Part shown: positions 6,813-14,409 of the stretch, one piece after another
Position numbering within the stretch: position 1 is the first letter of the stretch
Layout: each line of letters begins with the position of its first letter
NCBI GenBank assembly: GCA_050292235.1
Contig: JBNKLG010000027.1
Span: 1-30,595 of the forward strand
Source: JBNKLG01 sp050292235
Lineage (GTDB): Bacteria; Pseudomonadota; Gammaproteobacteria; Chromatiales; Chromatiaceae
Length of the DNA stretch: 30,595 bases
Direction: 5' to 3'
Notes under the pieces: model-generated
Databases searched by the model: none
Told to the model about the DNA's origin: nothing
The model's input: the letters and a program-made list of their open reading frames with translations, nothing else
Translations under genes and position numbers: made by a program

Positions 6813-7787
6813 ATGTCTTGCCGCTCCGCTTCAGTTTTATTCTGCCTGCTGGGTTCACTGCTCTTCCCCTGGGCAGTGAGCGCCGAAGAGGGGCAGGAAG
6901 ACTACTTGCAAATGCTGGCACGTATGGGGCATGCCATGCGGAAGCTAAGCTACGAAGGGGAGTTGATCTTTCACCAAAATGATCGTATTGAGACCTTGCA
7001 GGTGGCTCATACGGTACAGGATGATATCGAACGGGAGCGGTTGACCTCTCTCAATGGTACGCCTCGGGAGCTCATTCGCGATCAAGAAAAGGTGCTTTGT
7101 GTGTCGCCGGACAGTCACCGCGTTTCTGTGGGCCCTCGAGGTAATCCCCGTGGTTTTCGTGAGATCACTGCCCAAACCCTGACTCAGATGGCTGGCCATT
7201 ATCGTTTGAGCGCAGCGGGTGAGGCCAGAATTGCCGGTCGTGAAACCCAGATGCTGGACCTGATTCCCAGTGATGATCTGCGATATGGCTTACGCCTCTT
7301 TATTGATCAGGAAACTCACTTGCCCTTGAAGCAGCAGCTCTATGATGACAAGGGCAAGACCATCTCCCTCATCATGTACAGCCGGATTCGCATTGATCCC
7401 AGTATCCCTTTTGAGACCTCGCGCCCAAGCATTTCCACCAAGGGCTTCACTCTATTTCAGCACGACCTCAGCCTGCATGAGGCCGACGCCGATAGCCCCA
7501 TTCGTTGGCGATTTGGGACACTGCCTGCCGGTTTTCAGGTCAGCGATCACTTTGTCCAGCCCAATCAGCAGGGCCAGCCCAAAGAACACCTGATTCTGAC
7601 CGATGGGTTGGCCTCGGTATCCCTCTTTATTGAAGCTATGTTGGAGGGCGGCCTGGAAGGCCCTTCCCGAATGGGGGCGGTCAATGCTTACAGCCGCTGC
7701 CTGCCCGAGGTGAGAGTGACTGCCCTGGGAGAGGTGCCGGAACGGACAGTGCGTCTCATCGCTGAATCCGTCGAGTTTCTGCCATGA
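6813..7787 (+). CDS. rseB: Periplasmic sigma-E regulator RseB (MucB-type)
   Basis: RseB is a periplasmic protein that binds the RseA C-terminus and shields it from DegS cleavage, sensing mislocalised lipoproteins and lipopolysaccharide. The 324-residue product starts with a clear signal peptide (hydrophobic SVLFCLLGSLLFPWAV, cleavage near VSA-EE). Next comes the MucB/RseB N-terminal domain (YLQMLARMGHAMRKLSYEGELIFHQ), and then the smaller C-terminal domain from about residue 215 (WRFGTLPAGFQVSDH). Length matches the family (about 318). The ribosome binding site is weak (CAGGGA, 11 bases upstream), which would suit translation coupled to rseA. Confidence 0.95.
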   Translation: MSCRSASVLFCLLGSLLFPWAVSAEEGQEDYLQMLARMGHAMRKLSYEGELIFHQNDRIETLQVAHTVQDDIERERLTSLNGTPRELIRDQEKVLCVSPDSHRVSVGPRGNPRGFREITAQTLTQMAGHYRLSAAGEARIAGRETQMLDLIPSDDLRYGLRLFIDQETHLPLKQQLYDDKGKTISLIMYSRIRIDPSIPFETSRPSISTKGFTLFQHDLSLHEADADSPIRWRFGTLPAGFQVSDHFVQPNQQGQPKEHLILTDGLASVSLFIEAMLEGGLEGPSRMGAVNAYSRCLPEVRVTALGEVPERTVRLIAESVEFLP

Positions 7788-8251
7788 TTGAGACCGAAGG
7801 GGTGGTGATTGAGCGGGAGGGGGAATTTGCCTGGGTAGAGACCCAGCGTCAATCCGCCTGTAGCAGCTGTGGTTCCAGTGGCGCCTGTGGCAGTGGGTTG
7901 CTGGCCCAGGTGTTTGGCAGCCGCCCGACCAAGGTGAAGGTCACCAATAGCATTCAGGCAGAGGTGGGGGAGGCGGTGGTCATCGGCCTGGCAGAACGGG
8001 ACATGTTATTGGGTTCGCTACGGCTCTATCTCCTGCCGTTGATCGGGTTGTTTCTCGGTGTGATCCTGTTTGATCAGGGCGCATCCTATTTCAGGCCAGA
8101 TGCCGGTGAGTTTTGGTCTGTGTTGGGTGGTCTTCTGGGGCTCTTTGCCTTTCCTGCATTGATCGAGACATTCAGATCAGCCAACAGCTCGTTGCCGATG
8201 GTTCTGCGCAAGCGTCATTTCATCAAGGTGGCTATGCCAGAGGGTCACTAA
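7784..8251 (+). CDS. rseC: Sigma-E regulatory membrane protein RseC (MucC-type)
   Basis: RseC is an inner-membrane protein linked to sigma-E control and, in other bacteria, to the Rnf/SoxR-reducing system. The 155-residue product begins METEGVV-like and carries the conserved cysteine cluster C26, C29 and C35 (SACSSCGSSGACGSG). Two membrane segments follow (about 71-92 and 107-127), the pattern of the family. The ATG overlaps the rseB stop (ATGA). No mucD/degP-type protease gene follows; the cluster moves straight on to lepA. Confidence 0.93.
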   Translation: MIETEGVVIEREGEFAWVETQRQSACSSCGSSGACGSGLLAQVFGSRPTKVKVTNSIQAEVGEAVVIGLAERDMLLGSLRLYLLPLIGLFLGVILFDQGASYFRPDAGEFWSVLGGLLGLFAFPALIETFRSANSSLPMVLRKRHFIKVAMPEGH

Positions 8252-8285
8252 ATCCCCGCGCTGGTCTTATCCCGCTTTTCTCAGG

Positions 8286-8291
8286 TAAAAT
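8286..8291 (+). promoter_or_regulatory. Possible -10 box upstream of lepA
   Basis: TAAAAT fits a sigma-70 -10, with a poor -35 (TGGTCT, 8262-8267) 18 bases upstream. It would give lepA a transcript separate from the sigma-E cluster, but the hairpin at 8302 would then lie in the leader. Weak evidence. Confidence 0.3.
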
Positions 8292-8301
8292 CGCGCTTTG
8301 G

Positions 8302-8326
8302 CCGTCCCCTGGGGGCGGTTTCTTTT
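8302..8326 (+). terminator. Hairpin with T-rich tail between rseC and lepA
   Basis: CCGTCCC pairs with GGGGCGG (one G-T pair) around a 3-base loop, followed by TTTCTTTT. It is a plausible terminator or attenuator for rseC transcripts, placed 18 bases before the lepA start. The interrupted T-run makes efficiency uncertain. Confidence 0.5.
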
Positions 8327-8344
8327 ATCTACCCGAACCCATCC

Positions 8345-10150
8345 ATGGCCGACCTCGATCACATTCGCAACTTCTCCATCATCGCCCATATTGATCACGG
8401 CAAATCGACTATTGCCGATCGTTTTATCCAGATTTGCGGTGGCCTTTCTGAACGCGAAATGGCTGCCCAGGTGCTCGACTCCATGGATCTGGAGCGGGAG
8501 CGGGGCATCACCATCAAGGCCCAAAGCGTGACTTTGGATTATGAGGCCCCTGATGGAGAGATCTACCAGCTGAATTTTATCGATACCCCAGGGCATGTGG
8601 ATTTCTCCTACGAGGTTTCCCGCTCACTGGCTGCCTGCGAAGGTGCCCTCCTGGTGGTGGACGCTGCCCAGGGTGTTGAGGCCCAGAGTGTGGCCAACTG
8701 CTATACCGCCATCGAGCAAGGTCTTGAAGTGGTGCCGGTGTTGAACAAGATTGATTTGCCTGCTGCTGAGCCGGAGCGGGTCACCACAGAGATCGAGGAG
8801 ATCATCGGCATTGAGGCTACGGACGCCGTCAAGGTCAGTGCCAAAACCGGGGTGGGCATTCCCGATCTGTTAGCCTCTCTGGTGCAGCGGATCCCACCAC
8901 CCCAAGGTGATCCCCAGGGGGCCTTGCAGGCCCTGATTATCGACTCCTGGTTCGATCCCTATGTGGGCGTTATCTCCTTGGTACGGGTGGTCAATGGTGT
9001 ACTGGGCAAACGGGACAAGATTCTGGTGATGTCGACCGGGCGCGTCCATCAGGCGGATGAGGTGGGGGTCTTTACCCCCAAACGTACCGCCAGGTCCCAG
9101 CTGAGCACGGGGGAAGTGGGTTATCTCATCGCCGGTATCAAAGAGATCGACGGCGCCCCGGTGGGAGATACCATCACCCTGGCGGAGAAACGGGCAGACA
9201 AGCCCTTGCCAGGATTTGCCGAAACTCGTCCCAAGGTCTTTGCCGGCCTCTATCCGGTGGCTACGGATGACTATGAAGATCTGCGTGAGGCCCTGCGCAA
9301 GTTGCGTCTTAATGACGCCGCCCTCCATTTTGAACCGGAGACCTCTCAGGCACTCGGTTTTGGTTTTCGTTGCGGTTTCCTGGGCATGCTGCACATGGAA
9401 ATTGTCCAGGAGCGGCTGGAACGGGAATATGATCTGGATCTGATCACCACGGCGCCCACCGTGGTCTATGAAGTGCTTAAACAGGACGGCGAGGTCATGC
9501 GCCTGGAAAATCCTGCTGCATTACCGGACCCCAGCGCCATTGATGAGGTGCGTGAGCCCATCATCGATGCTCATATCCTGGTGCCCCAGGAGTATCTGGG
9601 TAATGTCATCAACCTCTGCGTGGAAAAACGCGGGGTGCAAAAGAATATGCAATACGTCGGCGGTCAGGTGCAGCTGCACTACGAGCTCCCCATGAACGAG
9701 GTGGTGCTGGATTTTTTTGATCGCCTCAAGTCAGTCAGCAGAGGCTTTGCCTCCTTTGAGTATGATTTCAAGCGCTTCGAGGCTGCCCCACTGGTCAAGC
9801 TGGATATCCTCATCAATGGCGAGCGGGTGGATGCTTTGTCCCTCATCGTACACCGCACCTTTGCGGAGGGTCGGGGCCGGGAACTGACTGAGCGGATGAA
9901 GGAGATCATTCCCCGACAGATGTTCGAGGTGGCCATCCAGGCAGCCATTGGCAGCAAAATCATCGCCCGCTCTACGGTTAAGGCGTTGCGCAAAAATGTT
10001 TTGGCCAAATGTTACGGTGGCGATGTCAGTCGTAAACGTAAACTGCTTGAGGGACAGAAAGCGGGCAAGAAGCGCATGAAGTCAGTGGGGAGGGTGGAGA
10101 TTCCCCAGGAGGCCTTTCTGGCAGTACTCAAAGTCGGTCAGGACAACTAA
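8345..10150 (+). CDS. lepA: Elongation factor 4 (LepA), ribosome-binding GTPase
   Basis: LepA/EF4 is a translational GTPase that acts on initiation and stalled or mistranslocated ribosomes. The 601-residue product matches the family length (599 in E. coli). GTPase motifs are complete: AHIDHGKST (G1, residues 14-22), RGITIKAQ (G2), DTPGHVDF (G3), NKIDLP (G4) and the KVSAKTG G5 region. The LepA-specific C-terminal domain is present (GRGRELTERMKEIIPRQ, then KAGKKRMKSVGRVEIPQEAF). No Shine-Dalgarno sequence is evident before the ATG. It precedes lepB by 27 bases, the usual lepA-lepB operon. Confidence 0.98.
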   Translation: MADLDHIRNFSIIAHIDHGKSTIADRFIQICGGLSEREMAAQVLDSMDLERERGITIKAQSVTLDYEAPDGEIYQLNFIDTPGHVDFSYEVSRSLAACEGALLVVDAAQGVEAQSVANCYTAIEQGLEVVPVLNKIDLPAAEPERVTTEIEEIIGIEATDAVKVSAKTGVGIPDLLASLVQRIPPPQGDPQGALQALIIDSWFDPYVGVISLVRVVNGVLGKRDKILVMSTGRVHQADEVGVFTPKRTARSQLSTGEVGYLIAGIKEIDGAPVGDTITLAEKRADKPLPGFAETRPKVFAGLYPVATDDYEDLREALRKLRLNDAALHFEPETSQALGFGFRCGFLGMLHMEIVQERLEREYDLDLITTAPTVVYEVLKQDGEVMRLENPAALPDPSAIDEVREPIIDAHILVPQEYLGNVINLCVEKRGVQKNMQYVGGQVQLHYELPMNEVVLDFFDRLKSVSRGFASFEYDFKRFEAAPLVKLDILINGERVDALSLIVHRTFAEGRGRELTERMKEIIPRQMFEVAIQAAIGSKIIARSTVKALRKNVLAKCYGGDVSRKRKLLEGQKAGKKRMKSVGRVEIPQEAFLAVLKVGQDN

Positions 10151-10177
10151 AACCTATTCGAGAAAAGAAGGATGCCC

Positions 10178-10975
10178 ATGTATTTTGATTTCCCCACTAT
10201 CTTGGTTGGCCTGACACTTTTTACGGGGCTGGTTTGGTTGATCGATGCGCTTTTACTGCGTCGCAAACGCCAGCAGCAATCCCAAGAGCCCTGGCTGATA
10301 GACATCTCCCGCAGCTTTTTCCCCGTCTTTCTGGCGGTGGTCGTGATTCGTTCTTTCCTGATCGAGCCCTTTCGCATTCCCTCGGGTTCCATGATGCCCA
10401 CCCTGCTGGTCGGAGATTTCATTCTGGTCAACAAGTTTGCCTATGGCTTGCGTTTGCCCGTCACAGAGACGAAAATTTTATCTCTGGGTGAACCCCAGCG
10501 GGGGGATGTGATCGTTTTTCGCTGGCCGGGTGATCACCATACGGATTATATAAAACGGGTCATTGGTGTGCCGGGCGATCAGATCGCCTACCACGACAAA
10601 ACCATTTTCCTCAATGGCCAGCCCCTGGTCCAAACTCAGGTAGGCACCTATCAGGACAGTGGTACGGGCAGTGACCAGAATGGAGACCTGATGAACTCAG
10701 AGCGAATTGGTACAGTGGATCACCGGATGATGATCAATCCCAATGCACCAGACTTTCACCCCAGTTGTGTGGAAATGGAAAATAAAACGATCACGGTACC
10801 GCCAGGGCACTATTTCGCCATGGGGGATAATCGAGACCACAGCTCCGATGGCCGTTGTTGGGGGTTTGTACCGGAGAGTCATCTACGGGGACGTGCCATG
10901 GCCATTTGGATGAACTGGGATATGCAACGTAGTGGTATCATTGACTGGTCACGTATCGGCCAGTCCATACATTAA
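10178..10975 (+). CDS. lepB: Signal peptidase I (LepB)
   Basis: LepB is the inner-membrane serine/lysine peptidase that removes signal peptides from exported proteins. Two N-terminal membrane segments (residues about 5-25 and 47-60) precede the periplasmic catalytic domain. The nucleophile serine lies in IPSGSMMPTL (S71) and the general-base lysine in DYIKRVIG (K126). The later box GDNRDHSSDGRCWGFVP is also complete. Two ATGs lie 6 bases apart: the first (10172) sits on the AAGAAGGA ribosome binding site, whereas 10178 has ideal spacing and gives MYFDFPTIL, so 10178 is used. The product is 265 residues. Confidence 0.97.
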   Translation: MYFDFPTILVGLTLFTGLVWLIDALLLRRKRQQQSQEPWLIDISRSFFPVFLAVVVIRSFLIEPFRIPSGSMMPTLLVGDFILVNKFAYGLRLPVTETKILSLGEPQRGDVIVFRWPGDHHTDYIKRVIGVPGDQIAYHDKTIFLNGQPLVQTQVGTYQDSGTGSDQNGDLMNSERIGTVDHRMMINPNAPDFHPSCVEMENKTITVPPGHYFAMGDNRDHSSDGRCWGFVPESHLRGRAMAIWMNWDMQRSGIIDWSRIGQSIH

Positions 10976-10985
10976 GGAGAATTCA

Positions 10986-11375
10986 GTGCAAATGAATCGT
11001 TTTGCCCTCCCTCGTCAGCAAAATGGCGTAACACTCATCGGTTGGATTGTGATCATCGCATTGGTGGTGAGTATTGCCATGTTGGTTGCTGTTTTGACGC
11101 CGGTCTATGTGCAGAATTTCGCGCTGCGATCCGTAATGGATGGCATGAAAGAGGAGCCTGGCGTGACTCAAATGACGCCAAAGAAAATTAAGGATTTGAT
11201 CAGCCGTCGACTCTATGTGAATGAGGTTCGTGAATTCGACATGAAAAACCTGAATGTCGAAAAGAAGAAGGGGCACATTATCATTACTGCCGACTACGAA
11301 ATTCGCCGCCATTTGGCTGGCAACATCGATGCAGTTCTGACCTTTAATGAAAAGACGGACATCCCCATTCTGTGA
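10986..11375 (+). CDS. DUF4845 family protein with a pilin-like N-terminal membrane anchor
   Basis: The product is about 129 residues with one N-terminal hydrophobic helix preceded by QQNGVTLIGWIVIIALVVS, which resembles a type IV prepilin or minor-pilin anchor but lacks a clean GFTLIE site. A small soluble domain follows. A DUF4845 gene in exactly this slot, between lepB and rnc, is common in gammaproteobacteria; its function is unknown. GTG at 10986 lies 6 bases after AAGGAG; an in-frame ATG at 10992 is the alternative start. The frame extends further upstream into lepB but without a ribosome binding site there. The stop overlaps the rnc start (GTGA). Confidence 0.82.
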   Translation: MQMNRFALPRQQNGVTLIGWIVIIALVVSIAMLVAVLTPVYVQNFALRSVMDGMKEEPGVTQMTPKKIKDLISRRLYVNEVREFDMKNLNVEKKKGHIIITADYEIRRHLAGNIDAVLTFNEKTDIPIL

Positions 11376-12049
11376 GAGCACCCCCATGGCGCTTGGCCAA
11401 AACCCTAGGCCATGATTTTGCTGAACCTGGATTGTTGGAACAGGCACTGACCCATCGAAGTAGTGGGGGTTCCCATAATGAGCGGCTGGAGTATTTGGGC
11501 GACGCCATTCTGGGTTTCGTTATCGCTGATCTGCTGTATCAGCGTTTTCCACAGGCGGATGAAGGCCTGCTAACCCGTTCCCGGGCCTCCCTGGTACGCC
11601 GGGAAACTCTGGCAGACTTGGCCAATGAGTTATCACTGTCCCAATATCTGCTCATGGGCAGTGGCGAGTTGCGCACGGGTGGCCAGAGTCGAACTTCCAC
11701 CCTGGCTGATGCCATGGAGGCTGTGCTGGGAGCCCTCTATCTGGATGCCGGTCTGGATGCGGTTCGGCGGCTGATCGAGCGGCTTTTTGACCCCAGAATT
11801 CAGGCTTTGGATTCCCATGACTTGGACAAAGACCCGAAGACCCGTTTGCAGGAACTTCTGCAATCTCAAGGTCGTCCCTTACCCCGTTATGAGACCCTGA
11901 ATGTGACAGGTCCAGCCCATCAACAGACCTTTGAGGTTCGCTGCCAATTAGAGGATGCTGAGTATCAAACCCTGGGAGAGGGCAGCAATAAACGCCAGGC
12001 AGAGCAGGCAGCTGCAACGGCATTATTGGCCCGGTTGCACGCTTCATGA
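11372..12049 (+). CDS. rnc: Ribonuclease III
   Basis: RNase III cleaves double-stranded RNA in rRNA precursors and many mRNAs. The 225-residue product (226 in E. coli) has the signature NERLEYLGDAILGFV at residues 36-50 with the metal-binding acidic residues E40 and D44. The second acidic motif DAMEAVLGALYLD follows, then a C-terminal double-stranded-RNA-binding domain from about residue 153 (DPKTRLQELLQSQGRPLPRY through SNKRQAEQAAATALL). The GTG start overlaps the upstream stop, and the era ATG overlaps the rnc stop (ATGA), so the three genes are translationally coupled. Confidence 0.98.
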   Translation: MRAPPWRLAKTLGHDFAEPGLLEQALTHRSSGGSHNERLEYLGDAILGFVIADLLYQRFPQADEGLLTRSRASLVRRETLADLANELSLSQYLLMGSGELRTGGQSRTSTLADAMEAVLGALYLDAGLDAVRRLIERLFDPRIQALDSHDLDKDPKTRLQELLQSQGRPLPRYETLNVTGPAHQQTFEVRCQLEDAEYQTLGEGSNKRQAEQAAATALLARLHAS

Positions 12050-12954
12050 CCACTGCTTCACCTGAGAGACGTTGTGGTCATGTGGCCATTATCGGCCGTC
12101 CGAATGTGGGCAAATCCACACTGCTGAATCGTCTGATCGGACAAAAGCTGGCAATCACCGCAGACAAACCACAGACCACCCGCCATGCGATCCTTGGTAT
12201 CAAAACCCTGGAACAAGGACAGATTATCTATCTGGATACCCCCGGTATCCATGCCCCATCGGCCAAAGGACGCCGCGCCTTCAGTCATTATCTGAACCGG
12301 GCAGCCACCGCCTTGCTGCCCGATGCGGATGTCGTTCTGTTTTTGGTCGAGGCCCTGAAATGGGGGCCGGAGGACGCCTCCATCCTGAAACAGATTCCCA
12401 GGGAGAAACCCCTGGTGCTGGCTGTCAATAAGGTGGACCGAATTAAAGATAAGTCCCGGTTGCTCCCCTTTTTGCAACAACTTTCTGCCTTATATCCCTT
12501 CACCGCATTGATACCACTCTCTGCCGCTAAAGGCACTCAGGTCAATGAGCTGGAAGCACTCTTGTTGCAACAACTACCGCCCGGAGAAAACCTCTATCCC
12601 GAGGATGAACTGACCAATCGCAGCGAGCGCTTCTTTGCCGCTGAGTTGTTGCGCGAACAACTGACGCGACGATACAGCCAAGAGATCCCTTATGCACTTA
12701 GCGTCGAGATCGAGCGGTTTGAGGATCAGGGTAACAGCTATCGTATCTATGCTCTGGTCTGGGTGGAAAGGGAGAACCAGAAACGGATTCTCATTGGCAA
12801 AGGCGGCACGGCCCTCAAAGAGGCGGCCAGTGAAGCCCGTCAGCAGATGATGGTGTTTTTCGACAAACGGGTTCATCTTGAGGTTTGGATCAAGATCAAA
12901 GGCAGTTGGGCCGATGATGAGGCCGCCCTGGCCAGCTTGGGCTACACTGATTGA
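12046..12954 (+). CDS. era: GTPase Era
   Basis: Era binds the 3' end of 16S rRNA and acts in 30S subunit assembly, membrane-associated in the cytoplasm. The 302-residue product (301 in E. coli) shows G1 GRPNVGKST (17-25), G2 region KPQTTRHAI, G3 DTPGIH, G4 NKVDRI and SAAKG. The C-terminal KH domain (RILIGKGGTALKEAASEARQ, HLEVWIKIKGSW) binds RNA. The rnc-era-recO order is strongly conserved. The start overlaps the rnc stop. Confidence 0.98.
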   Translation: MTTASPERRCGHVAIIGRPNVGKSTLLNRLIGQKLAITADKPQTTRHAILGIKTLEQGQIIYLDTPGIHAPSAKGRRAFSHYLNRAATALLPDADVVLFLVEALKWGPEDASILKQIPREKPLVLAVNKVDRIKDKSRLLPFLQQLSALYPFTALIPLSAAKGTQVNELEALLLQQLPPGENLYPEDELTNRSERFFAAELLREQLTRRYSQEIPYALSVEIERFEDQGNSYRIYALVWVERENQKRILIGKGGTALKEAASEARQQMMVFFDKRVHLEVWIKIKGSWADDEAALASLGYTD

Positions 12955-12965
12955 GGTAATATCCT

Positions 12966-13676
12966 GTGGAACCCGCCTTTGTTTTGGCAAGGCGCCCCTA
13001 CGCCAACAGCAGTCTTTTGCTGGAGTTGTTCAGCCTCAGTCATGGTCGCCTAGGTGTTATCGCCAAAGGTGAGCGCAGCAGAGCGGGGAAGCAGGGAGGG
13101 CAGTTGCAACCCTTCATCCCTTTGGAAGTGAACTGGTGTGGGCGGGGAGAGATCAAAACCCTTACCAGAACCGAGGCCCGCGGAGTCAGTCTGCTGGCGG
13201 ATGGGCAGGCCCTTTACTTCGGCTTCTATCTCAATGAACTGCTGATGCGGTTGTTGCCCAGGGATGATCCCAACAATGAGATTTTCCATCTCTATGCCAA
13301 AACCCTGGTTGCCTTGGCACAGACCTCCAATGCGAAAGCCGAAGTGGTGTTGCGCCGTTTCGAAGTAAACCTGTTGGCCCTGCTGGGATATGCCATGTCC
13401 CTGGATCATTGCCAGGATGGTGAGCCGGTTCAGCCAAATTTGTTTTATCATTTCCAAATTGAACGGGGCATCAGACCACTCAGTGGCTCTCCCCCCGGTA
13501 GCATTGCTGGTAACACTTTGCTGGCATTGCAGGGACAAATGCTCTTTGATGAAACCTCCTTACGCCAGGCCAGAGGGTTCATGCGCAGCATCCTGCAATA
13601 TTATTTGGGGGACAAACCCCTTAAAAGCAGAGAACTTTTTCGTGCACTCCAGACCAGAGGAGAAAAAGGCCCATGA
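12966..13676 (+). CDS. recO: DNA repair protein RecO
   Basis: RecO works with RecR to load RecA on SSB-coated gaps. The 236-residue product (242 in E. coli) begins EPAFVLARRPYANSSLLLELFS, the OB-fold start typical of RecO, with HGRLGVIAKG following. The helical C-terminal domain carries LRRFEVNLLALLGYA and ends DKPLKSRELFRAL. The zinc-binding cysteines of some RecO proteins are absent, as in E. coli. The start is GTG, 11 bases after the era stop. The pdxJ ATG overlaps the recO stop (ATGA). Confidence 0.95.
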   Translation: MEPAFVLARRPYANSSLLLELFSLSHGRLGVIAKGERSRAGKQGGQLQPFIPLEVNWCGRGEIKTLTRTEARGVSLLADGQALYFGFYLNELLMRLLPRDDPNNEIFHLYAKTLVALAQTSNAKAEVVLRRFEVNLLALLGYAMSLDHCQDGEPVQPNLFYHFQIERGIRPLSGSPPGSIAGNTLLALQGQMLFDETSLRQARGFMRSILQYYLGDKPLKSRELFRALQTRGEKGP

Positions 13677-14398
13677 GGCAGCAACCAATCTTACTGGGGG
13701 TCAATATTGACCATATTGCCACCATTCGACAGGCCCGCGGTACCCGCTATCCAGAGCCGGTTCAGGCCGCCCTGGTGGCGGAGCAGGCGGGTGCTGACGG
13801 TATCACTTTGCATCTCAGAGAGGATCGTCGCCATATCCAGGAGCGGGATGTGTCCATGCTGTGTGATCTGCTGCAGACCCGAATGAATCTGGAAATGGCC
13901 GCCACCCCTGAGATGCTGGCCATCGCAAAAAAATACCGACCCCAGGATTGCTGTCTGGTACCCGAACGTCGGGAGGAACTGACCACAGAAGGGGGGTTGG
14001 ACGTTGCGGGACACCGGGATATGCTCAAGGATTATTGTGCCCAGTTGGCAGATGCTGGCGTGCGGGTCTCACTGTTTATCGATGCGGATCCCAAACAGCT
14101 GGAAGCTGCTGTCGCCATTGGCGCACCGGTGATTGAGATTCACACCGGACACTTTGCCGATTCAACTACTTTGGTTGAGCGTGAGCAAGAGCTGTCTCGG
14201 ATTCGTACAGCGGTAGCACTCGGCACCTCAATGGGGCTGGCAGTCAATGCAGGCCATGGTTTGGATTATCACAATGTGGAGGAGATCGTAGCGATTCCCA
14301 ATGTGCGCGAGCTAAACATCGGCCATGCCATTGTCAGCAGGGCTTTGTTTACAGGTTTTGCCGAAGCTGTGCGGGAAATGAAAAGCTTGATGGTTTGA
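13673..14398 (+). CDS. pdxJ: Pyridoxine 5'-phosphate synthase PdxJ
   Basis: PdxJ condenses 3-amino-2-oxopropyl phosphate with deoxyxylulose 5-phosphate to make pyridoxine 5'-phosphate, the last ring-closing step of vitamin B6 synthesis. The 241-residue product (243 in E. coli) is a TIM barrel with LGVNIDHIATIRQARGT, the phosphate-loop region GADGITLHLREDRRHI, CLVPERREELTTEGGLD, ALGTSMGLAVNAGHGLDY and ELNIGHAIVSRALF. The acpS gene that often follows pdxJ is absent; barA converges from the other strand after 11 bases, with no room for a terminator. Confidence 0.98.
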   Translation: MRQQPILLGVNIDHIATIRQARGTRYPEPVQAALVAEQAGADGITLHLREDRRHIQERDVSMLCDLLQTRMNLEMAATPEMLAIAKKYRPQDCCLVPERREELTTEGGLDVAGHRDMLKDYCAQLADAGVRVSLFIDADPKQLEAAVAIGAPVIEIHTGHFADSTTLVEREQELSRIRTAVALGTSMGLAVNAGHGLDYHNVEEIVAIPNVRELNIGHAIVSRALFTGFAEAVREMKSLMV

Positions 14399-14409
14399 TG
14401 GGCTTCTGA

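Noticed and set aside
10986..11090. DUF4845 protein as a true type IV minor pilin.
   Set aside because: The N-terminus lacks a proper prepilin cleavage site (Gly then Phe/Met-Thr-Leu-Ile-Glu), and its fixed place between lepB and rnc fits the DUF4845 family instead.
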